Notes under the pieces: model-generated
Told to the model about the DNA's origin: nothing
Databases searched by the model: none
What the model saw: only the letters and a program-made list of their open reading frames with translations
DNA from: Sulfurirhabdus autotrophica
GTDB taxonomy: Bacteria > Pseudomonadota > Gammaproteobacteria > Burkholderiales > SMCO01
Assembly (NCBI RefSeq): GCF_004346685.1
Contig: NZ_SMCO01000009.1
Coordinates: forward strand, 1 to 64,000
Direction: 5' to 3'
Length of the DNA: 64,000 nucleotides
Program-made: the position numbers and the translations under genes
Part shown: in pieces, positions 56,487-64,000 of the stretch
How positions within the stretch are numbered: position 1 is the first letter of the stretch
Layout of the letters: each line of letters opens with the position of its first letter

Positions 56487-57566
56487 ATGAATTCGCTACT
56501 CGAACTCACTGGTTTTGGTCAAAGCGTATGGCTGGATAATCTGTCCCGCACACTTTTGAAAGAAGGCGCACTGGCCAATCTCGTTCAACACGGCGGTGTC
56601 TCAGGCGTAACATCCAACCCCAGTATTTTGTATAAGGCCATTTTGGAAAGCCCTTATTATCACGATGAGCTAGTCTGGCTAAAATCGAATGAAATCGTCC
56701 ATGAACGTCGCTATGAAAAGCTGGTCATTGCTGATATTCAGGCGGCTTGTGACATACTCCGCGAAGTTTTTGACAGAACCAAAGGCAAAGATGGATATGT
56801 CAGTCTTGAAGTTTCCCCAAGGCTTGCACATGATGAGGTACACACCATTTCTGAAGCGATACGTTTATCCCAGGCAGTGGCACGGGAAAACTTGCTCATC
56901 AAAGTACCGGGCACCCCAGAGGGCGTCCGAGCCTTCGAACACCTTATTGCAGAAGGAATCAGCGTCAACGTTACCCTCTTGTTTTCACTGCAGCATGTAG
57001 TGCGCATTTTTGAAGCCTATATGCGCGGCCTGAAAAAGCGACTGGCAAACGGAGGAGACACAGACGGAATCAAGGCTGTCGCCAGCATCTTTTTGAGTCG
57101 CGTGGATACGCTGGTTGATAAACAACTCAATAAAATTGGCACACCTGAAGCATTGGCACTTCGCGGTAAAACGGCCGTAGCGATGTCAAAATTGGCATAC
57201 CAGCGCTACAAGGAAATGTTTCATGGTGATTTGTTTGATGATCTGGCTCAGGCTGGTTCTCATCCGCAATATCTATTATGGGCCAGTACCAGCACTAAAA
57301 ATCCCGACTACAATGATCTTTTGTATGTAGAGCCATTGATCGGACCGGAAACCATCAACACCCTTCCCGATGCCACTCTGGAAGCATTTCGCGATCATGG
57401 CATACCTGCATTGACTGTAGAAGAAGACATAAACGGGGCCAAGGATCACTATTTACGCCTGGAAAAAATAGGCATCAACATGGAAACCATTGGCGAACAG
57501 CTTCAGACAGAAGGCGTAAATTTGTTTGCAGACTCCTACAGCAAATTGCTGGAATTGGTTGCCTGA
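56487..57566 (+). CDS. tal: Transaldolase
   Basis: 359 residues, the longer bacterial/cyanobacterial form. SGVTSNPSILYKAI, DGYVSLEVSPRLAHD and LLIKVPGTPEGVRA (Schiff-base Lys) identify it, with ASTSTKNPDYNDLLYVEPLIGPET near the end. It exchanges dihydroxyacetone units between sedoheptulose 7-phosphate and fructose 6-phosphate in the pentose-phosphate pathway. An AGGAG stands upstream of the ATG. Divergent from the efflux operon. Confidence 0.95.
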   Translation: MNSLLELTGFGQSVWLDNLSRTLLKEGALANLVQHGGVSGVTSNPSILYKAILESPYYHDELVWLKSNEIVHERRYEKLVIADIQAACDILREVFDRTKGKDGYVSLEVSPRLAHDEVHTISEAIRLSQAVARENLLIKVPGTPEGVRAFEHLIAEGISVNVTLLFSLQHVVRIFEAYMRGLKKRLANGGDTDGIKAVASIFLSRVDTLVDKQLNKIGTPEALALRGKTAVAMSKLAYQRYKEMFHGDLFDDLAQAGSHPQYLLWASTSTKNPDYNDLLYVEPLIGPETINTLPDATLEAFRDHGIPALTVEEDINGAKDHYLRLEKIGINMETIGEQLQTEGVNLFADSYSKLLELVA

Positions 57567-57748
57567 TGCAGCCATCGTTTAAAAAGACAATTGAATAAAT
57601 ACCCCCTGGGAATATCAAACTTCCACTATAAAAACGCGTTTTTTTCATGGACAATTAGTTCATAAATACTATATGATTGCCAACTTATCTAAAAAATAAT
57701 AACAATTTAATTCAAATCTCAACTGGTCAGGCCCTAGGGGAATTTTCA

Positions 57749-59494
57749 ATGCCTATCAGTACGCACGTCAAAAATTTGCCAGATGCACCAGTCAGGCCAG
57801 AAGAAGATAAAGATTTTTATCTTGCGCTTCTGCGCGCCTATATAGACAGTGCTAATGATGGTATTTTTGTGCTGTGCGACGAAATGAAATTTCATGTCGC
57901 TAACAATCTGCTTGCCTCCTGGCTGGGCGAATCAGAAAACATTCTCACATCCCACAACAATCGTTTCCCTATCACCCATTTCATTGGCTCCGCTGAGAAC
58001 AATGAAATGTTTACCATGCAATTCAACAAAGCCCTCTCCGGCCAACCCGTCCGCTTTGAATGCCGCATTTTTCCAATACAGGCCAATGCACGCTGGGTAG
58101 AAATCAGCATGAACAAGGTTAACATGGAACATGGCAACCTTGTCATCGGGGTCATGCGCGATTACACAGAACACAAACTGGCCATAGCACGCATCGAGCG
58201 ACAAGCTATTCATGACGAGCTGACAGGACTGATTAATCGCAGAGAGTTCAGCAAGCGCCTTGATAATTTGCTGGAAAATGCCATCACTCACAATACCAAT
58301 CACTCCCTGCTTTACATGGATCTTGATCAGTTTAAAGTAGTGAATGATACTTGTGGCCACATAGCAGGGGATGAACTGTTACGACAACTTTCCACTCTGA
58401 TCAAAACCAAAGTTCGCCATAGCGATACACTGGCCAGATTAGGTGGCGATGAATTTGGCGTACTACTGGAAGATTGCTCCCTGAAGGAATCAATGGAAGT
58501 CGCAGAAATACTGCGTCAGACCATCTCGGGGTTTCGTTTTCACTGGCAGGAAAAGCGCTTCGAAATCGGGGTCAGCATCGGCGTTGCGCCAATTGACGCC
58601 AATTGCGTGAATACCGCTGATATTTTAAGCTCTGCGGATGCAGCTTGTTATATTGCCAAAGACAAAGGACGGAACCGAATTCAATCCTACGTCGGGGCCG
58701 AGGAGCTCACCCATAAACGGGGAGAAATGAACTGGATTTCCCGCATCACCCATGCATTTGAAGAGCATCGATTCCGCTTGTACTACCAGAACATCATCCC
58801 TATTTCAGCAACAATACCTTGTATAGAACACAGGGAAGTCTTGCTGCGGATGATTGATGAAAAAGGCAAATTACTGTCACCGGGAGAATTAGTTCACGCT
58901 GCAGAAAAATACAATCTGATGCCAACGATTGATCGGTGGGTGATACGAACATTGTTTGCAAGAAACAGTGGGCATTGGCGCAAAATACTGAAAAAAAATC
59001 CGCAGGGAGAAACTGAGACCAACTTCTTCTGCTCAGTTAATCTGTCTGGTGCCAGTTTAAACGATGACTATTTTCTTGATTTCTTGCGCGACCAGATTGA
59101 GGAACATGACATCCCCCCCAATGCGATTTGTTTCGAAATTACAGAAACCATGGCCATTAATAATCTGCACAAGGTTTCCAGCTTTATTCAGGAATTAAAA
59201 CCCATTGGTTTTAGATTTGCGCTGGATGATTTTGGTAGTGGCATGTCTTCATTCACCTACCTTAAATCATTACCGGTGGACTTCCTGAAAATTGATGGCG
59301 CATTGGTCAAGGGGATCGCCACCAATAAAATAGATTATTGCATGGTGGATTCAATCAACCGGATTGCACAGGAAATTGGCATAATGACCATTGCAGAATA
59401 CGTTGAGAATGACGCCATTCTTGAAAAACTAAGAACAATCGGTGTAAATTACGCTCAAGGTTATGGTATCCACAAGCCGGAAACCTTATTTTAG
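57749..59494 (+). CDS. PAS-GGDEF-EAL c-di-GMP signalling protein
   Basis: 581 residues from ATG 57749 (AGGGG upstream); an upstream TTG at 57677 gives a low-complexity Asn-rich N-terminus and is rejected. A PAS domain (~25-150) is followed by GGDEF (~160-320; LARLGGDEFGVLLE with RHSD inhibitory site) and EAL (~330-575). The EAL motif reads REVLLRM, keeping the Glu ligand, with FEITETMAINN and LDDFGSGMSSF later. Both activities look possible. Cytoplasmic. Confidence 0.9.
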   Translation: MPISTHVKNLPDAPVRPEEDKDFYLALLRAYIDSANDGIFVLCDEMKFHVANNLLASWLGESENILTSHNNRFPITHFIGSAENNEMFTMQFNKALSGQPVRFECRIFPIQANARWVEISMNKVNMEHGNLVIGVMRDYTEHKLAIARIERQAIHDELTGLINRREFSKRLDNLLENAITHNTNHSLLYMDLDQFKVVNDTCGHIAGDELLRQLSTLIKTKVRHSDTLARLGGDEFGVLLEDCSLKESMEVAEILRQTISGFRFHWQEKRFEIGVSIGVAPIDANCVNTADILSSADAACYIAKDKGRNRIQSYVGAEELTHKRGEMNWISRITHAFEEHRFRLYYQNIIPISATIPCIEHREVLLRMIDEKGKLLSPGELVHAAEKYNLMPTIDRWVIRTLFARNSGHWRKILKKNPQGETETNFFCSVNLSGASLNDDYFLDFLRDQIEEHDIPPNAICFEITETMAINNLHKVSSFIQELKPIGFRFALDDFGSGMSSFTYLKSLPVDFLKIDGALVKGIATNKIDYCMVDSINRIAQEIGIMTIAEYVENDAILEKLRTIGVNYAQGYGIHKPETLF

Positions 59495-59600
59495 AAGCCG
59501 CTTCCATCTACACTTGAAACTTGTCAGGCAATAAACCAGTCGGACACCTCACTGGACTTCCCCTCCCTCAATGAGAGAAGAATCCCTCTGAACAAACTGT

Positions 59601-60092
59601 TTAATGTATTTGTGGAGCACCCGCCTCTACTGGCCTGCCGTTTGTAATTTCTTCCCGCGTTGCATCACGAATATCCACCACATTCACAACAAATGTAGCT
59701 GTCTGCCCGGCCAGAGGATGATTAGCGTCCACCGTGAGTTTGCCATTTTCAATGTGAGTCACGCGAAACTGCATGGCTTCGCCATTTTCATTTTCCATTT
59801 GTACTTCAGCACCGATGCGGCGAAATTCCGGCGGCACATTATCAATATCATCGGTATAGGTTAATTCAGGCTTATGCGCACCAAAACCATCTGCTGGCGG
59901 GAGCAACACTTCAACGCGATCCCCAACGACATGCCCTTCCAGCGCATCTTCAATTTTCTCAAACAGACCGCTGTTTGCACCATGAACATAACCGATAGGC
60001 AGATCATACTGTTCAAAGACCATCCCTTCTCCATTCAGGATTGAATAGGTCAAATAAACCACTTTGTTTGCGGATATTTTTGCTTCGCTCAT
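59601..60092 (-). CDS. slyD: SlyD-type FKBP peptidyl-prolyl isomerase
   Basis: 163 residues. An FKBP-like start (KVVYLTYSILNGEGMVFEQ) and IGYVHGANSGLFEKIEDALEGHVVGD lead into an insert-in-flap chaperone segment (ADGFGAHKPELTYTDDIDNVP), returning to DANHPLAGQTATFVVNVVDI. That is the SlyD layout. The His-rich C-terminal metal tail of E. coli SlyD is absent; it ends PVEAGAPQIH. It folds proteins in the cytoplasm. Confidence 0.9.
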   Translation of the reverse strand: MSEAKISANKVVYLTYSILNGEGMVFEQYDLPIGYVHGANSGLFEKIEDALEGHVVGDRVEVLLPPADGFGAHKPELTYTDDIDNVPPEFRRIGAEVQMENENGEAMQFRVTHIENGKLTVDANHPLAGQTATFVVNVVDIRDATREEITNGRPVEAGAPQIH

Positions 60093-60254
60093 GCATTCTC
60101 CAGGAGAGATTCTTAAATGAAGGTATCAGTTTAAACGATTCCAGCCCACCTTAAAAGCAACGGACCAAGAGGAGAATAAAATAAGGTGGCTAGCAGAAAT
60201 TTTAGCTATCGGAATACAAATTGGTTATGGCAATCTCGGTTAAATACTGCAACA

Positions 60255-62285
60255 TCAACTGCTGTATTTAACCACTTCCAGATCAATTGTAATTTCTTTA
60301 TAGCGGCTTCCCAGCGGCCATGTTAAAACCAGCGTCACTGCTTGCATGATTTTTTCAAACCCGGCTTCGGATTGCGAAACGGTAAAATGGGGTGCCGCAT
60401 GAAATGAAACAGGCTTGCTGCTGTGAACCAGCAATTTTCCGCCAAGAACGGCATCATCCAGCATGATTTCTTTCATATTATTTAACGCCAGTGGCTGACC
60501 AAAGCCACCGAGTATATGTCCATCATGTATAAATCTGCCTGCAGGGCCATCACAGCTCGGCATAGCCACATTCAATGTCGTACTGAATTCCCCTTCACCC
60601 TGACCACTAAACCGATAAGTCAGGCGCAAATGATTTTCCGAAACTGCAACGTGCTTGCTAACCAGTACATTGCCAATCTGGCATCCCAACGTTAACCCTT
60701 GCTTTTCAGCATGTTCCGTCTTGAGCACATAATTGGTAACCGGCATCACATCTTGTGTAGCATCTGCCTGCCAGCCATCCAGAAAGAGCACACGGGCATG
60801 ACTGTCGGGTACCAGGTCTTCCTGCGTGATTTCATGTTTAAAACTTACCCGATCATGAGCGGATGCTATTCCGTCTCCGCTATGATGCTGCAATTCGCCC
60901 TGTTTTATTTTGCGATAATAATGTTCGTCCGAACGACGTAAAGAGTCGCCAAAGTTATGGTTTAACTGGTAGGCATCCAACTCGCATACAGCACCCAAAC
61001 CATCCAGTTTCACCACTGCCTGCAACAGACTATCCTGCAAGAAAATCTCATCGCAACCATCCTTGTCCAAATCTTCCCGAATGCTGTTTAGCCGGGGAGA
61101 AATCTTGTCCAGCATGCCTTCAAGTGCGATGATGGCTCGGTACACTGCGCGGCGCAGATGAGGCAGGTACAAACCGCCAAACAACCCATGCCAATAAGCA
61201 TCATTAGCCTGGGACTGATAGAGCATTTCCACCATCTCGTCAGTACGTTTTGCTTCAGGCATCGCATGAAAACGCCGAGAAACACTCAGCATTCTTTTAT
61301 GCATCCAGTTGGATTCCGGGTAACGGCTGAAAAAATTCTTCCAGATTCCGCCACGCAAAAAAGCCTTATCCTGCTCAAACCGCTTATTTTCTTTGCTGGC
61401 ATGCACCATATCTGCAAAGTGATTTGCAGCACTTGCCGGCAAGGTCCATTCGTTCATTTCAATATACGAAGTGGTCGGCAGATAAACAATGCCGCGAGTT
61501 TTATTATTTGCGTGATAATCACTATAACGCTGCGTCTGAATTTTGCCAGAGGCGAGCACGCCTTCAATAAAATCTTTTAACCAGCCCTTTTCATACACCC
61601 ATTCATAGGTGTCGGGCCAGATACCAAACTTTTCAATATCGTCAAAATAGATTGCAGCGACATCACTGCCAGTTTCTGCCATTTCTTCCAGATACTTCAC
61701 TGCATCAGGTGCAGGTGAAAAAGGCAATCGATAGCGTAGCCCCTCGGAAATCGGGAACAAATCCAGATTCCGGTTATCTTCTTCAGTACTGAAAAAACCT
61801 TTCAGTTCTTCGCCTTTCCTGCCACTACACAGAAAATGGTAATCATCCACGGTGACATAACGAATGCCGGCATCAGCGAGTCCGGGCACTACGGTTGCCT
61901 CCCAGACTCGCTCAGTCAGCCAGGCGCCGTCAGGACGGCTACCCAGTGTTTTTTTCAGTTTGTCCGATAACGCATTCACCTGACCGATCCGATCTTCATT
62001 GGGAATGACTGCCAGCACAGGTTCGGTATCGCCGCCACCAAACAATTCAGCCTGCCCTCTCCCCACCATTTCGCGCAGCATGGCCATATCTTTCGGATAA
62101 TGCTGGAGCAAATAGTCCAGCAACCATCCGCTAAAATGAATGGCGTAATGAAAATCCGGGTAACGGTATAAGGTCTGGATGAATGGCTGATAGCATTTAA
62201 GATGTGCCTCTTCCAGCACTTCCGGGAAATTGCCCACCGGTTGATGAGCATGCACTCCCAGCAGCAATTTCACAGAATGCGTCAT
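60255..62285 (-). CDS. GH57 glycoside hydrolase (4-alpha-glucanotransferase/alpha-amylase type)
   Basis: 676 residues. The GH57 motifs are visible: HAHQPVGNFPE near the start, GGDTEPVLAVIP, nucleophile region WLTERVWEATVVPGL, and IYFDDIEKFGIWPD with the acid/base Asp. The C-terminal ~280 residues match the beta-sandwich DUF1925/DUF1926 parts of 4-alpha-glucanotransferases. It probably rearranges alpha-1,4-glucans in glycogen metabolism. It ends the operon aroF / CDGSH / GH57. Confidence 0.9.
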   Translation of the reverse strand: MTHSVKLLLGVHAHQPVGNFPEVLEEAHLKCYQPFIQTLYRYPDFHYAIHFSGWLLDYLLQHYPKDMAMLREMVGRGQAELFGGGDTEPVLAVIPNEDRIGQVNALSDKLKKTLGSRPDGAWLTERVWEATVVPGLADAGIRYVTVDDYHFLCSGRKGEELKGFFSTEEDNRNLDLFPISEGLRYRLPFSPAPDAVKYLEEMAETGSDVAAIYFDDIEKFGIWPDTYEWVYEKGWLKDFIEGVLASGKIQTQRYSDYHANNKTRGIVYLPTTSYIEMNEWTLPASAANHFADMVHASKENKRFEQDKAFLRGGIWKNFFSRYPESNWMHKRMLSVSRRFHAMPEAKRTDEMVEMLYQSQANDAYWHGLFGGLYLPHLRRAVYRAIIALEGMLDKISPRLNSIREDLDKDGCDEIFLQDSLLQAVVKLDGLGAVCELDAYQLNHNFGDSLRRSDEHYYRKIKQGELQHHSGDGIASAHDRVSFKHEITQEDLVPDSHARVLFLDGWQADATQDVMPVTNYVLKTEHAEKQGLTLGCQIGNVLVSKHVAVSENHLRLTYRFSGQGEGEFSTTLNVAMPSCDGPAGRFIHDGHILGGFGQPLALNNMKEIMLDDAVLGGKLLVHSSKPVSFHAAPHFTVSQSEAGFEKIMQAVTLVLTWPLGSRYKEITIDLEVVKYSS

Positions 62286-62302
62286 AGGACTCTCGTTAAT
62301 TT

Positions 62303-62539
62303 TTACAGATCTTTGTGTGCACCATCACAAAATGGCACACCCTTGGTTTGCTTGCAGCCACATAGCCAAACTTTTTTCTTTTCATCCAAAGTAAATTTCT
62401 TTGGCGTAAATTCTGTATCTTTATGTGATCCATCGCAAAACGGCTGGTTTTTCGACTGACCACAAGAACACCAATAATAATCACCGGCTTCCAGTTCTAC
62501 TCCATAGGGGGCTTTTTGTGCGCAAACAGGTTCAGACAT
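62303..62539 (-). CDS. Double CDGSH iron-sulfur protein
   Basis: 78 residues with two C-x-C...CDG[S/A]H cluster sites: YWCSCGQSKNQPFCDGSH and WLCGCKQTKGVPFCDGAH, each typical for a [2Fe-2S] cluster with 3Cys-1His ligation. These small proteins act in redox or cluster transfer. It has no signal peptide. It lies 17 bases before the GH57 gene and 26 after aroF. Confidence 0.92.
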   Translation of the reverse strand: MSEPVCAQKAPYGVELEAGDYYWCSCGQSKNQPFCDGSHKDTEFTPKKFTLDEKKKVWLCGCKQTKGVPFCDGAHKDL

Positions 62540-62565
62540 TTTTACTTCCTTAATAATTTTATTGA

Positions 62566-63687
62566 TTACTTTTTTGATTGATAACGGTTAGCCAATTCCA
62601 ATCTTTTCAGGTAGGCATCACGGGCAATCTGCACGTCTTCCAGAAACATCGGCAACTCATCCAGCAACAAGGCTTGAGGGCCATCCACTAACGCCTTGGA
62701 AGGGTTAGGATGGAAGTCCACCAGCACCATATTAGCACCTGCGATCACACCTTGGGCAACTACCTGCATGATATCCAGTATGCCATCCATCCCCATTACG
62801 CGCGTGCCAACAGAATGCGAGGGATCGATGCAGACAGGCATACGCGTCAGGCGTTTGACTACAGGAACATGCGCAAAATCCACCAGATTGCGGTGCGGAT
62901 CACCCATATTGGTTTTCATGCCGCGCAGACCAAACACGACTTTGCGGTTTCCTTCCGATGCCAGATATTCTGCCGCATTAAGAGACTCATCCAGAGTAAT
63001 GCCAAAACCCCGTTTCAACAGAACCGGAAATTCATTCTGCCGCCCCACTATTTTGAGCAATTCAAAATTTTGGGTATTGCGCGTACCAATTTGCAGCATG
63101 ACACCTGTGGCATTCCCGGTTTGATGCAGTGCCTCCAGAATCTCTGCCACATGAGATTCGTGGGTGATCTCCATTGCAATGACTTTAATGCCGTATTTAC
63201 CGGCCAACTCGAACACATATGGTAAACAGGTTTTACCATGCCCCTGAAAAGCATAGGGGTTTGTACGTGGTTTGTATGCGCCCATACGGGTGCATACCTG
63301 GCCGTTATCCCGCAAGGCTTTCATCATCATCTCAACGTGCTCTGGCGTATCCACTGCACACAAACCAGCAAACACATTCAGTGTGTCCTGCCCAAAACGC
63401 ACGCCATTGTAATCAAAATGCGTGGGCCTACCGTCATCCTTATGCCGACCCAGTACTCGGTATTCCTCTGAAACGCGCACAACGCGCTCAACACAAGGCA
63501 GGCTTTGCATGTAATCAAGAGAAAGTGCCGCTGTATTACCAATCAGGTAAATTTCAGTTAATTGCTGCTCTATACCCTGCTCATGATGAACACGAGCCCG
63601 GATATTAGGAAGATTTTCAAGATACCCCATCAATTGCAAATATTCAGGGCTTTGTGGATTAGAATTGGGTGTAAGAATCAAAATCAT
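62566..63687 (-). CDS. aroF: 3-deoxy-7-phosphoheptulonate synthase, type I-beta
   Basis: 373 residues. The N-terminal ~75 residues are a ferredoxin-like regulatory domain, then the TIM barrel with FAGLCAVDTPEHVE, GAYKPRTNPYAFQG, VLLKRGFGITLDE, VVFGLRGMKT and VCIDPSHSVGTR. It condenses PEP and erythrose 4-phosphate to start the shikimate pathway. The upstream ~200 bases hold no visible leader peptide of Trp/Phe/Tyr codons. Confidence 0.92.
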   Translation of the reverse strand: MILILTPNSNPQSPEYLQLMGYLENLPNIRARVHHEQGIEQQLTEIYLIGNTAALSLDYMQSLPCVERVVRVSEEYRVLGRHKDDGRPTHFDYNGVRFGQDTLNVFAGLCAVDTPEHVEMMMKALRDNGQVCTRMGAYKPRTNPYAFQGHGKTCLPYVFELAGKYGIKVIAMEITHESHVAEILEALHQTGNATGVMLQIGTRNTQNFELLKIVGRQNEFPVLLKRGFGITLDESLNAAEYLASEGNRKVVFGLRGMKTNMGDPHRNLVDFAHVPVVKRLTRMPVCIDPSHSVGTRVMGMDGILDIMQVVAQGVIAGANMVLVDFHPNPSKALVDGPQALLLDELPMFLEDVQIARDAYLKRLELANRYQSKK

Positions 63688-63899
63688 GGCTGTTGGTATC
63701 CAGTGATACTATCGCTACAGTAGAAATAGTAAGATAGCGCGCAATAAAAAGCGTAACAGCTAGATTCTAGCGTAAAAATTACGAACTTGATAAGTTATTC
63801 ACCAAGCATATCACCTTAAAATTCACAGAAGAGCAATGCAAGCGCAAACAGGCAGCTTTTAAAAAACCACCCAATACGCCCCCGCTGATTTCAAAAAAC

Positions 63900-64000
63900 T
63901 CAGTGGGTCATTTGAGCTGAACTGAGCAACCGCGTAATCTCAGCTTCCGCTTCTATCCAATCCTGAGCAGAGTTACCACCTTCGAATCCACGCTTTTCAG
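63900..64000 (-). CDS. DUF2934-type protein, C-terminal fragment
   Basis: The minus-strand frame entering from the right edge reads EKRGFEGGNSAQDWIEAEAE, then ITRLLSSAQMTH and a TGA stop at 63900-63902. AEKRGFxGGxxxxDWxEAExE is the DUF2934 motif, found in small stress- or plasmid-associated proteins. The start lies beyond the window. A G+C-rich stem (CCCACTGA / TCAGCGGG) spans the stop codon. Confidence 0.7.
   Translation of the reverse strand, partial: EKRGFEGGNSAQDWIEAEAEITRLLSSAQMTH

Overview
The window looks like a chromosome segment of a Gram-negative betaproteobacterium, most likely of the Nitrosomonadales type (Methylophilaceae, Gallionellaceae or Sulfuricellaceae relatives). This is inferred from gene content: the exbB-exbD-lpxK-Trm112-kdsB-adk order, a K+-independent H+-pyrophosphatase beside a PPi-type phosphofructokinase, a PEP-CTERM protein, a DsrC/TusE-like protein and abundant c-di-GMP signalling. 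Base composition is moderate, visibly more AT-rich between genes and in the first 5 kb. No ribosomal RNA or CRISPR array is present.

Layout. 0-5 kb is an accessory patch: the tail of an IS1595-type transposase, a DsbA-family oxidoreductase, tRNA-Arg(CCU), then a six-repeat zinc-ribbon protein with an embedded restriction-endonuclease-like domain, small orphan proteins, an orphan FliL-like protein, and a probable sigma-54-driven small RNA. 5-12 kb holds mog, an esterase and three large paralogues of an uncharacterised family with a PilZ-like C-terminus. 12-22 kb has a lipoprotein, a CBS protein, recQ, an NTF2-like membrane protein, a YgjP-type metalloprotease, and the run adk / small protein / pfp / small protein / hppA, which can be read as a pyrophosphate energy module. 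22-26 kb is an LPS/envelope operon (exbB, exbD, Kdo-transferase-like gene, lpxK, Trm112-like gene, kdsB), preceded by an intergenic region with a promoter and terminator that look like an RNA gene or leader. 27-34 kb has xseA, miaA-mutL, a c'-type cytochrome, and a DsrC/TusE gene under a palindrome resembling an IscR box.

34-38 kb carries a PepSY / COG4705 membrane protein / PAP2 phosphatase / OmpR-type two-component cluster. 38-43 kb has a holin-like membrane protein, a stand-alone ERCC4 nuclease, amiC-tsaE, queG and murI. 43-47 kb is a 1365-residue PAS/GAF/GGDEF/EAL protein. 47-50 kb has a DUF2797 protein, a hairpin-type dispersed repeat and a PEP-CTERM GDSL hydrolase. 50-56 kb is a heavy-metal RND efflux operon with a DUF3240 gene between pump and outer-membrane channel. 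56-64 kb has transaldolase, a second GGDEF/EAL protein, a SlyD-type isomerase, an aroF / CDGSH / GH57 operon and the end of a DUF2934 gene.

The best candidates for something undescribed are the sigma-54 small RNA at 4.75-4.87 kb, the RNA or leader upstream of exbB, the zinc-ribbon nuclease, the PilZ-like triplet, and the IscR-like operator on the DsrC/TusE gene. All calls come from reading sequence and translations by eye; no database search was run.
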